The position numbers were made by a program, and so were the translations under genes. The notes under the pieces were generated by a model. The model had not been told where the DNA came from, made no database searches, and was given only the letters and a program-made list of their open reading frames with translations. Below are positions 25,488-34,448 of a stretch of 62,773 bases of DNA, piece by piece (within the stretch, counting starts at the first letter, position 1; the number at the start of each line of letters is the position of its first letter). The stretch is taken from NCBI RefSeq assembly GCF_900112315.1, contig NZ_FOLL01000023.1:1-62773 (forward strand). Reading direction: 5' to 3'. The DNA comes from Parapedobacter composti. GTDB taxonomy: Bacteria; Bacteroidota; Bacteroidia; Sphingobacteriales; Sphingobacteriaceae.

Positions 25488-25526
25488 TTTGACCTAAGGC
25501 AAGAAATGATGTTGATATAAGTCAAA
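25488..25526. promoter_or_regulatory. two FNR-like boxes between porin and ArsR genes
   Basis: TTTGACCTAAGGCAAG (25488-25503) and GTTGATATAAGTCAAA (25511-25526), both degenerate versions of CTTGAC-N4-GTCAAG, with centres 23 nt apart. They lie between divergent genes and could serve either. Confidence 0.55.
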
Positions 25527-25605
25527 CCCAGCATGGCGGCGGTATCGTTGCGGAACTGTGGCACGAAAGTGCCGAATCATGGGAATGTCATACTTCCTTG
25601 GTGTA

Positions 25606-25637
25606 TTGGCATATCGGAAAAAACCGATATATCTTTG
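25606..25637 (+). promoter_or_regulatory. promoter of the ArsR-family gene
   Basis: TTG at 25606-25608, 21 nt, then TATCTTTG at 25630-25637, matching the Bacteroidota -33/-7 plan. The ATG at 25642 follows after 4 nt, so the transcript would be leaderless or nearly so. Confidence 0.6.
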
Positions 25638-25641
25638 TGTT

Positions 25642-25941
25642 ATGAACGAACTGGAAGTTTTCAAAGCCTTATCAAACCAAACACGTTTGCAGATACTGCG
25701 CTGGCTGCGGGACCCAGACAAGCACTTCACGCCGCAGGGGCATTCGTTTACCGAAGTGGGGGGTTGCGTGGGGCAAATCCAGCAAAAATGCGGGCTGACG
25801 CAGTCTACGGTATCCGAATACCTGGCATTGCTGCAGCGGGCGGGGTTGGTAACGGCTACCCGCAGGGGGCAATGGACGTATTACAAACGCAATGACGAAG
25901 CATTTGAACAATTGGGAAAGTTCGTGCAATCAACACTGTAA
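25642..25941 (+). CDS. ArsR-family winged-helix regulator
   Basis: 99 residues from MNELEVFKALSNQTRLQIL, the classic ArsR opening. Earlier in-frame ATGs would place the start upstream of the promoter. Recognition helix region CGLTQSTVSEYLALLQRAGLV, wing RRGQWTYYKRN. Two cysteines (in GGCVGQIQQKC) next to the DNA-reading helix could act as a thiol or metal switch. It precedes an Old Yellow Enzyme by 23 nt in the same direction, a known pairing, so it is probably the repressor of that enzyme. Confidence 0.88.
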   Translation: MNELEVFKALSNQTRLQILRWLRDPDKHFTPQGHSFTEVGGCVGQIQQKCGLTQSTVSEYLALLQRAGLVTATRRGQWTYYKRNDEAFEQLGKFVQSTL

Positions 25942-25964
25942 GTCTCATTCAACGTATTAACGCT

Positions 25965-27065
25965 ATGGACACGGCAACGCTTTTTAAGCCTTTTCAACTG
26001 AAGTCCCTGAACCTGAGAAACCGTGTGGTAATGGCGCCGATGACGCGTTCATTTTCGCCCAATGGGATACCTACTGCTGATGTAGCGCGTTACTATGCTA
26101 AGCGTGCTGCCGGAGAAGTGGGCCTGATTTTGTCAGAAGGAACGGTCATTGGCCGGGCTTCTTCCTCGGCCGACCCGAACATTCCGCATTTTTATGGCCA
26201 GCGAGCGCTTGCTGGCTGGCAGCGCGTCATCGAGGAGGTGCACGCCGCCGGTGGAAGCATGGCGCCGCAGATATGGCATCAGGGTATTATGGAAAACCAC
26301 CATTCAGGCTGGCTGCCGCCCGTGCCATTTGAAGGGCCTTCTGAATTTGCTAGGCCGGGATTTGCCAATGGCGTGGCCATGAGTGAGCTGGATATCGAAG
26401 CAACTATTCTTGCGTTTGGCCGTGCTGCCGCCGATGCTAAACGGCTGGGCTTTGATGGTGTGGAAATCCATGGCGCACATGGGTACCTCATTGACCAGTT
26501 TTTCTGGGAAGCCACTAATACGCGGACCGATGGCTACGGCGGTAAGACCTTGGCCGATCGAAGCCGATTTGCCGTAGAAGTGGTAAAAGAGGTGCGTAGG
26601 CAGGTGGGCAGCGATTTTGCCGTCATCCTGCGTTTATCGCAATGGAAACCCGCGGATTACGCGAACAAACTGGCCAAGACCCCGCAGGAGATGGAGACGT
26701 GGCTGCAGCCACTGGCCGATGCGGGTGTGGATATTTTCCATTGCTCGCAGCGCCGTTTCTGGGAAGCTGAATTCGAAGGTGCGGATCTTAACTTTGCCGG
26801 ATGGGCCAAGAAACTGACGGGAAAAGCAACGATTACGGTTGGGTCGGTGGGCCTTTCGGGGGAGTTCCTCGCTGCCTTCCGCGGAGAAAGTTCCGTACCA
26901 AGTGGATTGGATGAACTGCTGCGCCGGTTTGACCGGGGCGATTTTGACCTGGTGGGTGTGGGCCGGGCCTTGCTGGCCGATCCAGACTGGTTGCTTAAAA
27001 TCAAATTGGGCCGTGCGGATGAGCTAAGAGGCTTTACGAAAGAAGCGCTCACCGAATTGGTGTAA
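25965..27065 (+). CDS. Old Yellow Enzyme-family NADH:flavin oxidoreductase
   Basis: 366 residues, full-length TIM barrel. Opens LFKPFQLKSLNLRNRVVMAPMTRS (FMN-binding). The substrate-activating pair His169/His172 lies in VEIHGAHGYLIDQFF. NTRTDGYGG and VGVGRALLADPDW near the end are signature segments. It reduces activated C=C bonds of enones, maleimides or nitro compounds using NAD(P)H. Expressed with the ArsR-like gene; part of the surrounding electrophile-detoxification group. Confidence 0.93.
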   Translation: MDTATLFKPFQLKSLNLRNRVVMAPMTRSFSPNGIPTADVARYYAKRAAGEVGLILSEGTVIGRASSSADPNIPHFYGQRALAGWQRVIEEVHAAGGSMAPQIWHQGIMENHHSGWLPPVPFEGPSEFARPGFANGVAMSELDIEATILAFGRAAADAKRLGFDGVEIHGAHGYLIDQFFWEATNTRTDGYGGKTLADRSRFAVEVVKEVRRQVGSDFAVILRLSQWKPADYANKLAKTPQEMETWLQPLADAGVDIFHCSQRRFWEAEFEGADLNFAGWAKKLTGKATITVGSVGLSGEFLAAFRGESSVPSGLDELLRRFDRGDFDLVGVGRALLADPDWLLKIKLGRADELRGFTKEALTELV

Positions 27066-27806
27066 TCATAACGTTATTTTCCGCGTTGCGCGTTTGATGA
27101 TCCATTGCGTATGAGGATTGGTAGATGCTGCCCATTGCCTTATCAAAGCGGTGGCTGCACCGTTATTGACTTTCAGCCAGTCGGTCAGGTGATTCGCTAC
27201 GGATTTCTTTACAAACGTGACGTTGTCTTCTTTTAACATTTCAAGCACTTCAAACACCGGCTGGGGATGGTGGTTGAACGTGTCGAGCTTCGGGGCCCAG
27301 GGCAGTTTCGGCCGCAGACCTTCACTTGCGAGCCGTCTCAGGTGAAAGTCGCCTGATGATGCCCACCGCCGGATGATGGCCAGTGACGCTTCGGGGTACT
27401 TCCTGATGTAGGGGCGCACCGCGTACTCGCCCGTGTTGCGCCTGGTAATTTCCGCAATGGCATCCATCGATAGTTGGAAGTGGTCCAAGCCGTATTTTTC
27501 AACGAATTTGCCTATGGGAAGTATCCAGTAGTAATGTGTGAACATGCCGGTTTCATTGGGATTGGGCGGCCCCAGAATTTTCATGAACACCGTCAATGCC
27601 GTTTGGTACGTGCCGGGAAAATGCTCGTGGAGCTTATCTGCGATGAGGGCTACGCGTTGTGTATAGGTTTTTTCTATAATCGACCCTGCAACGTCGCGGA
27701 CGAACCGCTCGCTGGGAAATTGCGGTGCTATAGTTGCTATTTTATCGGCCAGCAATATGGCCAGCGCTTTCCCGAACTGTGCTGTAATACTGTAGTTGGT
27801 TCCCAT
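27066..27806 (-). CDS. HEAT-repeat DNA alkylation repair protein (AlkC/AlkD-like)
   Basis: 246 residues from MGTNYSITAQFGKALA; the longer ORF start at 27947 runs through a terminator hairpin and is rejected. Helical repeats with the family segments RVALIADKLHEHFP, GMFTHYYWILPIGKFVEKYG, EYAVRPYIRKYPE, WASSGDFHLRRLASEGLRPKLPW and NVTFVKKSVANHLTDWLK. AlkC/AlkD glycosylases cut out N3- and N7-alkylpurines without base flipping. The WASS...HLRRLASEG region carries the conserved Trp/Asp/Arg positions. It fits the electrophile-defence theme of the neighbouring genes. Confidence 0.88.
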   Translation of the reverse strand: MGTNYSITAQFGKALAILLADKIATIAPQFPSERFVRDVAGSIIEKTYTQRVALIADKLHEHFPGTYQTALTVFMKILGPPNPNETGMFTHYYWILPIGKFVEKYGLDHFQLSMDAIAEITRRNTGEYAVRPYIRKYPEASLAIIRRWASSGDFHLRRLASEGLRPKLPWAPKLDTFNHHPQPVFEVLEMLKEDNVTFVKKSVANHLTDWLKVNNGAATALIRQWAASTNPHTQWIIKRATRKITL

Positions 27807-27928
27807 GGGGTGTAAAGCTGGTTTATGGACAAAATTGGCAAAGATCGTCCACTTGCTATTGTATAAAACGGACAAATTTGCTTGGTTCGCAGCGCTGAAG
27901 CTTGGTCCGCCTTGGGGGATAACCGAAG

Positions 27929-27961
27929 AAGCAAACCCGGGAATCATCGCCGGGTTTGCTT
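27929..27961 (-). terminator. strong hairpin after the phosphodiesterase gene
   Basis: Perfect 12-bp stem AAGCAAACCCGG / CCGGGTTTGCTT with 9-nt loop, 10 nt past the stop codon of the minus-strand gene at 27971. The tail is only moderately T-rich. Confidence 0.65.
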
Positions 27962-27970
27962 ATTGGTTCA

Positions 27971-29425
27971 TCAGTGGGTCTGTCCGTAATCGATGTACCG
28001 CTTGCCCTGCACGCTTGAACGGTATATGGTGCTGGGTGCATTTTCAACGACCTCTTGCCGGACCTCGGGTGTCTGGCTTTGATCTGTTGCAAAGACTTCA
28101 GAGAGTATCCGCCCATCCATGGTGGTGGGTACAGCGATGCCGTAGCTTGCCAGGATGGTGGGCGCAAGGTCTACAAAGGAAGATGGCAGATTGCTTACGG
28201 TGCGCGGCTTGTATGAAGGGCCGGCAAAAAACAATGGGGTTTTGATTTCAAAGGGACTGATGCCTCCATGGCCGGCAACGCCCGGGTTTTCCGCGACACC
28301 GCGGTAGCCGCGCGGCCCCGGCTGGTCGTACCACTTGTAGGTAACCAGGATGTCGGCAGCACGTGTGGGGTGGTTCCAGTGGATGGCGTCAAAGGATACT
28401 GTGCCGGGTACCCAGCCCTCGTCGCTGCCGCTATGCTTGGCTCGGGTAAAAATAGGCCCCACCCAGCTTTCTTGCTGCAACTGTTGCACAATCTGCCGGA
28501 TGCGGGTTTGATTATGCCCTTTTACGAAGATAGCGCCTTCGGCTGATACGACGTCGTCGGCTTTGACGTATTCCTGCAGCTTCTGCTGGCCTTGGTAGGC
28601 GATAAATCCGTGATCGGCCGTGACAATGATGTTGAACCGGTTTTTTAGGTCTGGAGACCATAGTGTGTCCAACAGGCGGCCGAAAAGGCTGTCAACCATG
28701 GTTAATGCCGCTAGGGCACGGGATGAGCCAATGCCGGAACGGTGCTGGGCGCCATCGGGCTCGGCGTACCAGATGGAGCTGACCAGCGGTGCGTCGGCGG
28801 CAAGGCCATACGTAAGAAAGGCATCGGTTACCCAGTGATGCCCGGTGTATGCATCGGATAGCACCTGCTGCGGGTTGCCGATAGCTGAATAAACTTCCTC
28901 CCGGAACGTGTGGGGCAAGATGAGCCCCGGATTGACAATCCGCCCGGCGCCTCTGGGGTTTTGCAGCAACGCCTGCCCTGTGGAACCGGAACTAAACACC
29001 ATGAATTCATGGCCCGCCGCTTGGAGGGCCTCGCCGAACGTGGGCACGGTAATGAGGCCGCCCTGTGTAAGGGAGTCTAAGGTGGACAGTTCGCGGGCAT
29101 CGCCGGTTTGGAATACGCGATCGCCTGTGGTACCCGGCACGTGCAGCTCGTTGCCCATGATGCCGTGCTTCTGCGGATAGGCACCGGTGCCGAACGAAGC
29201 CGAATTGACACGGGTGTATGTGGGAAATACACTGTGGTTTTTCGCTCCATAGGTGGCCTGCTGCGTAAACCGGTGCAGGTGGGGCATCTGGCTTTCGTTG
29301 ATGTAATCTTCACGCAGACCGTCAAAAATGACAATCAGGGTGCGCGGTTGTTCTGCACGGGCCGCGCTCGGCGATGCAGCGCACGCCATCATGCCGAGGG
29401 CCCATATCATTTTTTTCCAATTCAT
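27971..29425 (-). CDS. alkaline-phosphatase-superfamily phosphodiesterase (type I PDE/NPP)
   Basis: About 484 residues with signal peptide (MNWKKMIWALGMMACAASPSAARAEQ). Opens TLIVIFDGLREDYI with metal-binding Asp; the likely nucleophile Thr/Ser lies in SVFPTYTRVNSASFGTG; VTADHGFI and GHGGISPFEIKTPLF supply the DHG and H residues of the second metal site. Family members cleave phosphodiester or phosphomonoester bonds outside the cytoplasm. It follows SusD by 24 nt and is probably the enzyme of the SusCD uptake locus, so the imported nutrient may be a phosphate ester. Confidence 0.88.
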   Translation of the reverse strand: MNWKKMIWALGMMACAASPSAARAEQPRTLIVIFDGLREDYINESQMPHLHRFTQQATYGAKNHSVFPTYTRVNSASFGTGAYPQKHGIMGNELHVPGTTGDRVFQTGDARELSTLDSLTQGGLITVPTFGEALQAAGHEFMVFSSGSTGQALLQNPRGAGRIVNPGLILPHTFREEVYSAIGNPQQVLSDAYTGHHWVTDAFLTYGLAADAPLVSSIWYAEPDGAQHRSGIGSSRALAALTMVDSLFGRLLDTLWSPDLKNRFNIIVTADHGFIAYQGQQKLQEYVKADDVVSAEGAIFVKGHNQTRIRQIVQQLQQESWVGPIFTRAKHSGSDEGWVPGTVSFDAIHWNHPTRAADILVTYKWYDQPGPRGYRGVAENPGVAGHGGISPFEIKTPLFFAGPSYKPRTVSNLPSSFVDLAPTILASYGIAVPTTMDGRILSEVFATDQSQTPEVRQEVVENAPSTIYRSSVQGKRYIDYGQTH

Positions 29426-29458
29426 TGCTTTCATTTACTTCTATATGGAAATGTCCGG

Positions 29459-30928
29459 TTATTTATCCCACCAAACGCGCACGTAACAGTCGTCGCCGCC
29501 CATTGACGCAACGGCATCGGCCAGGTTGGCCGGATTCATTGACTGGAGGTATAAAGGGTAGGGCATGCGCCGGGGAAACTCGCGCGATGCAGGAATACTG
29601 GGCCCTTTGGGCAGCACGGGAAAGCCGGTGCGGCGTTTTTCAAACCAGCTCTGGTAGTCAGTAAAGAACAAGGCGTAGTATTTTTGCCGCATAATCTTCT
29701 CCAGCTTCGTTTCAAACGGGGCACCTTCGTCAAACACAACGCCGGGTTGGGCCAGGTAACCTGCGGGAACAGACACACCCCACTGGTTCATCGCTGCGGC
29801 GATGCCTTTCTCGTAATGCGTGCGGGTGGATGCACCGGTATTGAAACCGCGCAGCGATAGCTCTGCCAACATGAATTCCACTTCGGCGTATCCCATCAGC
29901 ACCCCCAGGAGCGGTGAGGTTTTCAGGCCGTCTGTATAATTGGAATTGGCATCTACGTCGTATTCGGTATTGATGGGATATCCCGTTTCTATCCCTCGGT
30001 AAACGGCGGTGCCGCCCACGGTTACGGTGCGGGCCCAGACGGCACGGCGAGGGTCGTTCCAATCGTTGAGGGGATCGATGAAATACTTGGTGAAGTAATG
30101 GTTATCTCGCCAGTCAAACGTGCGCGCGTTATAAAACGGATTGAAATAGGGAGTAGTGCCTGGATAATGCAGTATGGCTTCATCCGCATTGCTTTCGAAT
30201 ATCGGATAAGTTTGCCGATCGGCAAGCAGCGCGGTAATCTGTTGGCTCACCTGGAGTTCGCTATCCCGATTGATGGCGCGCAGCAGTGTGCGCAGCCGCA
30301 AAGAGTTGGCGAATTTTTTCCATTTCTGGATATTGGCCGCCGAGGCGTCGCCTTCATAGATAAGGTCGCCGCCGAACGACAGGGGCTTCGTGGCGTCAAA
30401 CAGGTTATTGGCGGTTTCCAGATCGGCCAAAATGCCGGTATACACGTCCCGCTGCTTGTCAAATTTGGGCTGGAACAGTCCGTTCAATCCCTTGGATGCT
30501 TCGCTGTACGGAATATCGCCATACAGGTCTGTCAATATCGAAAAGACATATGACTTGAGCACCAGTGAAATGGCCTGGTAGTTGGGTTCGCCGCGTTGTT
30601 CGGCAATCAGGTACAGATCGTTGATGTCGAGCAGCCGGCCATAATATTGCTCCCAGATGGGACTGTTGGGGCTGATAAACCAGCGCATCGTGCTGTTGAG
30701 GTTGGCATCCGCACGTGGTGCGGTTACCTGCATCAGCGTATGGGTCAGTCCTTTTGCATCGTCAAGCCGGTTGTTAACCAACTGGTATTGCAACTGGCCG
30801 AGGAGTACGCCGGGCGTAGCGGATGACGGCCGGTTGGGATCGATGTTCATGGCGTCAAACTTTTTCTCGCAGCTGCTGAAGCCAATGAGGGCCATGAATA
30901 TAGGAAGAAAAAGATAATGCGTTTTCAT
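29459..30928 (-). CDS. susD: SusD/RagB-like nutrient-binding lipoprotein
   Basis: 489 residues. Lipoprotein signal with lipobox FSSC (Cys20). The body is helical with TPR-like segments typical of the SusD_2 type (SISPNSPIWEQYYGRLLDINDL-like, LTDLYGDIPYSEA, KYYALFFTDYQSWFEKRRTG). It caps the SusC transporter on the outer membrane and binds the ligand. It follows susC by 10 nt. The symbol is used for the family role only; glucan specificity is not implied. Confidence 0.93.
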   Translation of the reverse strand: MKTHYLFLPIFMALIGFSSCEKKFDAMNIDPNRPSSATPGVLLGQLQYQLVNNRLDDAKGLTHTLMQVTAPRADANLNSTMRWFISPNSPIWEQYYGRLLDINDLYLIAEQRGEPNYQAISLVLKSYVFSILTDLYGDIPYSEASKGLNGLFQPKFDKQRDVYTGILADLETANNLFDATKPLSFGGDLIYEGDASAANIQKWKKFANSLRLRTLLRAINRDSELQVSQQITALLADRQTYPIFESNADEAILHYPGTTPYFNPFYNARTFDWRDNHYFTKYFIDPLNDWNDPRRAVWARTVTVGGTAVYRGIETGYPINTEYDVDANSNYTDGLKTSPLLGVLMGYAEVEFMLAELSLRGFNTGASTRTHYEKGIAAAMNQWGVSVPAGYLAQPGVVFDEGAPFETKLEKIMRQKYYALFFTDYQSWFEKRRTGFPVLPKGPSIPASREFPRRMPYPLYLQSMNPANLADAVASMGGDDCYVRVWWDK

Positions 30929-30938
30929 TGGATTGTAG

Positions 30939-33900
30939 TTAAAATTTGAAAGAAAGGTTTGCTCCTAAGGTTCGCGACGAGGGGAACTGTGCGATTTCTA
31001 CACCGGGGGTGAGTGTGCCGTTGTTGAGGTTGCCGGTTTCCGGATCAAATGCCGGAAAGTCGGTAAAGTTGAACAGATCGCGGCCCCAGATTGCAAAATT
31101 GGCCGACTTGACTCGGATACGCGACAACCATGCCGTGGGCAGTTGATAAGCGAGGCGGACCTCTCGCACTTTCAAGAACGATGCATCGAATATGTTGGTT
31201 TCTACGTTGGCAAGTTGGTAATAATTGTCGTAGAAAGTACTCGCCCTGACGGCAACCGTATTCTTCTGGTAAGTACCGTCGGGCTGCAGCACAACGCCAT
31301 CGCCAATGACACCTTCGAACTGGTTTTGCCAGCCCCCTTTCCAGTCTGGAAAAGCGTTGCCCCATTTTCTGAGCTCACGATCCAGCGATTCGGGCAGTCC
31401 TTGGCTGTTGTAGAGGATTTGCCCGTCGGGCGACCGGCGGAAGCCGAGGCCATACATATCGCCCATGCGACCGCCTACGCGCGCTTCTATGGTCAGCAGA
31501 TTAGCGTTGTTGTAGATGATCTGGCTGGGGATGCCGTCTGCCAGCTCGCGAACATAGCTTCGGTTCAGTGACCAGTTGATGGTGGAAGTCCACTGGAACT
31601 GTGCATTGGAAATAGGTTTGGCGGTCAGCACGGCTTCCGCACCGCGGCTATTGATCAGCCCGGCGTTGATGAGGGCACTGGTGAACCCGGTTACCGGATC
31701 GACCGGTGTGGCAAGGATCTGATTGCGGCTATTGTTGGTGTAATAGGTCAGGTCCAGCCCTAGGCGGTTGTTTAGCATACGGACGTCCATGCCTACTTCG
31801 AAGCTGGAGGTGATCTCGGGTTTCAGGTTGCCGTTGAACAATACCCTGGAATTGGTAAGTCCGTTGCCGTAAATCTGGTTGTAGTAGCGTGCGGTTTGAT
31901 AGGGCCCTGTGTCATTACCCACCTGCGCCCAGGAAAGCCGAAGTTTCGCAAATGAAAAAGATTGCGGAAGCGCAAAGGTTTCGCTCAGCAGCCATGCCAA
32001 GTTGGCCGAAGGGTAGAAGAATGAGCGGGCGCCCTGGGGGAGCGTGCTGGACCAGTCGTTGCGGCCGGTGATATCGAGAAAAAGCTGTTCGCGGTATGAA
32101 CCGCGCCAGAAGGTGTACAGGCTGGCGATGGCTTTGTTGTAACTGTCCGCGTCGGACACCACGGGGTCCATACTGTTGGCCAGCTGATAGATTCCCGGCT
32201 GTGCCAACCGATCGGCGTTCATGCCCTTGAACCGGTACGATTGAAACATGTAATTGCCTCCTGCCGATAATGAGAACTGGAAGTCGCCCCCGGTGGGTTG
32301 GGTATAGGTGAAGAGAAAGTCGGTATTGCTTTCGTAATTTACCACCTGCTGCTCGCGGTACATCCCATTGGGGTATTTGGTCATGCTGTAGGGCCGTTGC
32401 TGTGATCGGTTTTCGGCAGCAAAATCCAATCCTGACCGCACCATAAGCTCCAAGCGGTCGCTGAATGCATAAGTAGCACTAAGGTTGCCGATCATGTTGT
32501 GCTTATCCATGGGGTTGAGCATCTCGTACATAATGGCATAAGGGTTGTCCGGACCGGAATTGAAGGGTTTGCGCTGTGCAATATGCTCCTGGCCGGCTTG
32601 CCAGTAGGGCTTGAACCACGATGGGCTGATGTTTGGTGCGGTGCCCAGAATGAGGAAATACATCAGCGTCTGGTTGTTGTAACCCACGGCGGGCAGGTTG
32701 TCACTCTGTTTATAAGCGTAGTTGACCCGAGCGTTTATCTTAAGCGGATCGGATACCTGTTGCTGCGTGGAAAACGCAGCGTTGATGCGCTCAAAGCCGG
32801 TATTGGGCACAATCCATTTGTTGGTGAGGTGGGTAACCGAGAGCCGGGTTCCGCCGGTTTCGCTGCCCCCTTCTATGGATATGCTGTTGGAGGCGGTGAG
32901 CCCGGTTTGGAAAAAGCCGGATATGTAGTCTTTTTGGGCAACCCAGGGCGTACGGACGGTGGGCAGGCCGTCTGGCGTGTTGGGATCGTACTGGTAATAC
33001 AGTTGACCATCGAATTTCGGCCCCCATGCCCGACCTGCGGCGACCGTGGTGCTGGTATTGGGCCCGTCTTCGCTGGCACCGTATGAATAGTACTCACTGG
33101 TGCGGCCTTCGCCGTATTCAAACTGATAGTCGGGCCAGCGGTTCACCTGGTCAAAACTGATGTTCGAATTGACGCTGATGCCCAGCCCCTTTTTGCCGGC
33201 GGCCGACTTGGTGGTGATGATGAGTGCGCCGCTCGCTGCTCGGCTACCATAAAGGGCCGTGGCGGCTGGGCCTTTCAGCACCGTGACGCTCTCGATATCA
33301 TCGGGGTTGATATCCGTTACGTTGGTGCCGAAGTCTACCGGACTGTCTTGCGACAGGTAGGAATTGAAGCCCGTGCCGGTGATGCGGTTGCTTACCGGAA
33401 CGCCGTCTACGACGATAAGGGCCTGGTTGTTATCCAGGTTCAGGGACGATTCGCCCCGCAGGGTGATGCGCGTGGATCCCATCGGGCCGGTACCTGCACC
33501 CTGCACGGTAAGTCCGGCCACTTTGCCCGAAAGCGAACTGGTCCAGTTGTTGGACCTTGCATCGGTTACCGACTCTTCTCCAACGGTTTGGGCGGCATAA
33601 CCCAGCGACTTTTCGGCGCGTTTGATACCTAATGCGGTTACAACCACTTCACTGAGTTCGTCTGTGGCAGGAGCGAGGACGATGTCGAGAGCGGTGGTGG
33701 CACCTGCTGATACCCGGATATTTTCCTTGCGTTGAGGAATGTAGGAGATGAACGTGATTTGCAATGAATAGGTGCCGGGGGGGACCGTGATGTTGATATT
33801 GCCCTGATCGTCGGTCATGACCTCACGGCTGAGCTCCAGGATCCGGATATTGGCACCGGCCAGCGGCGTACCGTCGGTATCGGTGATTTTACCGGTTATC

Positions 33901-34232
33901 TTGCCGGGTTCCTGTGGAGGGGTGTAAGTAACCACAATGTTGTTGCCCACCTGTTCGTAGCGCGTGTGTGTCTTGCTTCCGATTTCGCGGAGAATGGTTT
34001 CCAGATCGGACGAAAGGTTGATGCTCAATACGGTGTTGGGGATAGTTCCGGTATTGTAAACGAAATGGAACTTGCTTTTTTTTTCAATTTGTTCGAGTAC
34101 CGTGGCCAGTGGTTTGTTTTTCGCGTCTAATTCAATTTTGATGTCTGCCAGGTGCTGTGCATCAGCGCGGGTATAGCTGAAGGTAGCGAGGCTGAATGCG
34201 AGGCCTAAAAATAGCAGGGATGAGTACCGCAT
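30939..34232 (-). CDS. susC: SusC/RagA-like TonB-linked transporter with STN domain
   Basis: 1097 residues from MRYSSLLFLGLAFSLATFSY (16-residue longer start possible). In order: signal peptide; STN secretin/TonB signalling domain (LATVLEQIEKKSKFHFVYNT); CarboxypepD_reg domain (GKITGKITDTDGTPLAGANI); plug with DVVLAPATDELSEVVVTALG, the SLG motif and LKGPAATALYGSRAASGALI; then a beta-barrel ending ANLSFKF. The STN domain marks a trans-envelope signalling receptor that contacts FecR. Partner of the SusD downstream and of the sigma/FecR pair upstream. Confidence 0.95.
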   Translation of the reverse strand: MRYSSLLFLGLAFSLATFSYTRADAQHLADIKIELDAKNKPLATVLEQIEKKSKFHFVYNTGTIPNTVLSINLSSDLETILREIGSKTHTRYEQVGNNIVVTYTPPQEPGKITGKITDTDGTPLAGANIRILELSREVMTDDQGNINITVPPGTYSLQITFISYIPQRKENIRVSAGATTALDIVLAPATDELSEVVVTALGIKRAEKSLGYAAQTVGEESVTDARSNNWTSSLSGKVAGLTVQGAGTGPMGSTRITLRGESSLNLDNNQALIVVDGVPVSNRITGTGFNSYLSQDSPVDFGTNVTDINPDDIESVTVLKGPAATALYGSRAASGALIITTKSAAGKKGLGISVNSNISFDQVNRWPDYQFEYGEGRTSEYYSYGASEDGPNTSTTVAAGRAWGPKFDGQLYYQYDPNTPDGLPTVRTPWVAQKDYISGFFQTGLTASNSISIEGGSETGGTRLSVTHLTNKWIVPNTGFERINAAFSTQQQVSDPLKINARVNYAYKQSDNLPAVGYNNQTLMYFLILGTAPNISPSWFKPYWQAGQEHIAQRKPFNSGPDNPYAIMYEMLNPMDKHNMIGNLSATYAFSDRLELMVRSGLDFAAENRSQQRPYSMTKYPNGMYREQQVVNYESNTDFLFTYTQPTGGDFQFSLSAGGNYMFQSYRFKGMNADRLAQPGIYQLANSMDPVVSDADSYNKAIASLYTFWRGSYREQLFLDITGRNDWSSTLPQGARSFFYPSANLAWLLSETFALPQSFSFAKLRLSWAQVGNDTGPYQTARYYNQIYGNGLTNSRVLFNGNLKPEITSSFEVGMDVRMLNNRLGLDLTYYTNNSRNQILATPVDPVTGFTSALINAGLINSRGAEAVLTAKPISNAQFQWTSTINWSLNRSYVRELADGIPSQIIYNNANLLTIEARVGGRMGDMYGLGFRRSPDGQILYNSQGLPESLDRELRKWGNAFPDWKGGWQNQFEGVIGDGVVLQPDGTYQKNTVAVRASTFYDNYYQLANVETNIFDASFLKVREVRLAYQLPTAWLSRIRVKSANFAIWGRDLFNFTDFPAFDPETGNLNNGTLTPGVEIAQFPSSRTLGANLSFKF

Positions 34233-34316
34233 AACTACATAAATGAAATAGGTATGGCACAAAAGATTTCTGTTCATTACTTTTGAATGATTTTAAAAAG
34301 TTGAAAATACTTGTTG

Positions 34317-34399
34317 AAATCAGGTGCTGCCTGCAAGTTGTCCAGACGAGGGCAGCATCATTGTTCTGAGCTTCCAGCACTGTGCTGGAAGTTTTTTTT
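34317..34399 (+). ncRNA. candidate antisense sRNA in the susC leader
   Basis: Plus strand, opposite to all neighbouring genes. Hairpin 1: TGCTGCC (34325-34331) with GGCAGCA (34351-34357). Hairpin 2: CTTCCAGCAC (34371-34380) with GTGCTGGAAG (34382-34391), followed by eight T: a textbook Rho-independent terminator with no plus-strand gene upstream to use it. A TTTG at 34282-34285 and TACTTGTTG near 34309 may form the promoter. The implied RNA is about 80 nt and antisense to the leader between fecR and susC, a place where PUL-associated antisense RNAs (DonS-type) are known in Bacteroides. Confidence 0.45.
34371..34399 (+). terminator. perfect plus-strand Rho-independent terminator
   Basis: Ten-base arms around a single T (effective loop 3 nt), then T8. 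On the minus strand the hairpin is preceded by A8 and followed by CTCAGAAC, so it would not terminate fecR or susC transcription. Confidence 0.8.
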
Positions 34400-34448
34400 G
34401 GCTTGCTAATTCATCGTATTAATCGTTTCATTGTTTGTTATCTGATTA

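Noticed and set aside
27807..27947. Longer start for the AlkC/AlkD-like gene
   Set aside because: The extension passes through a strong terminator hairpin and has no family similarity.
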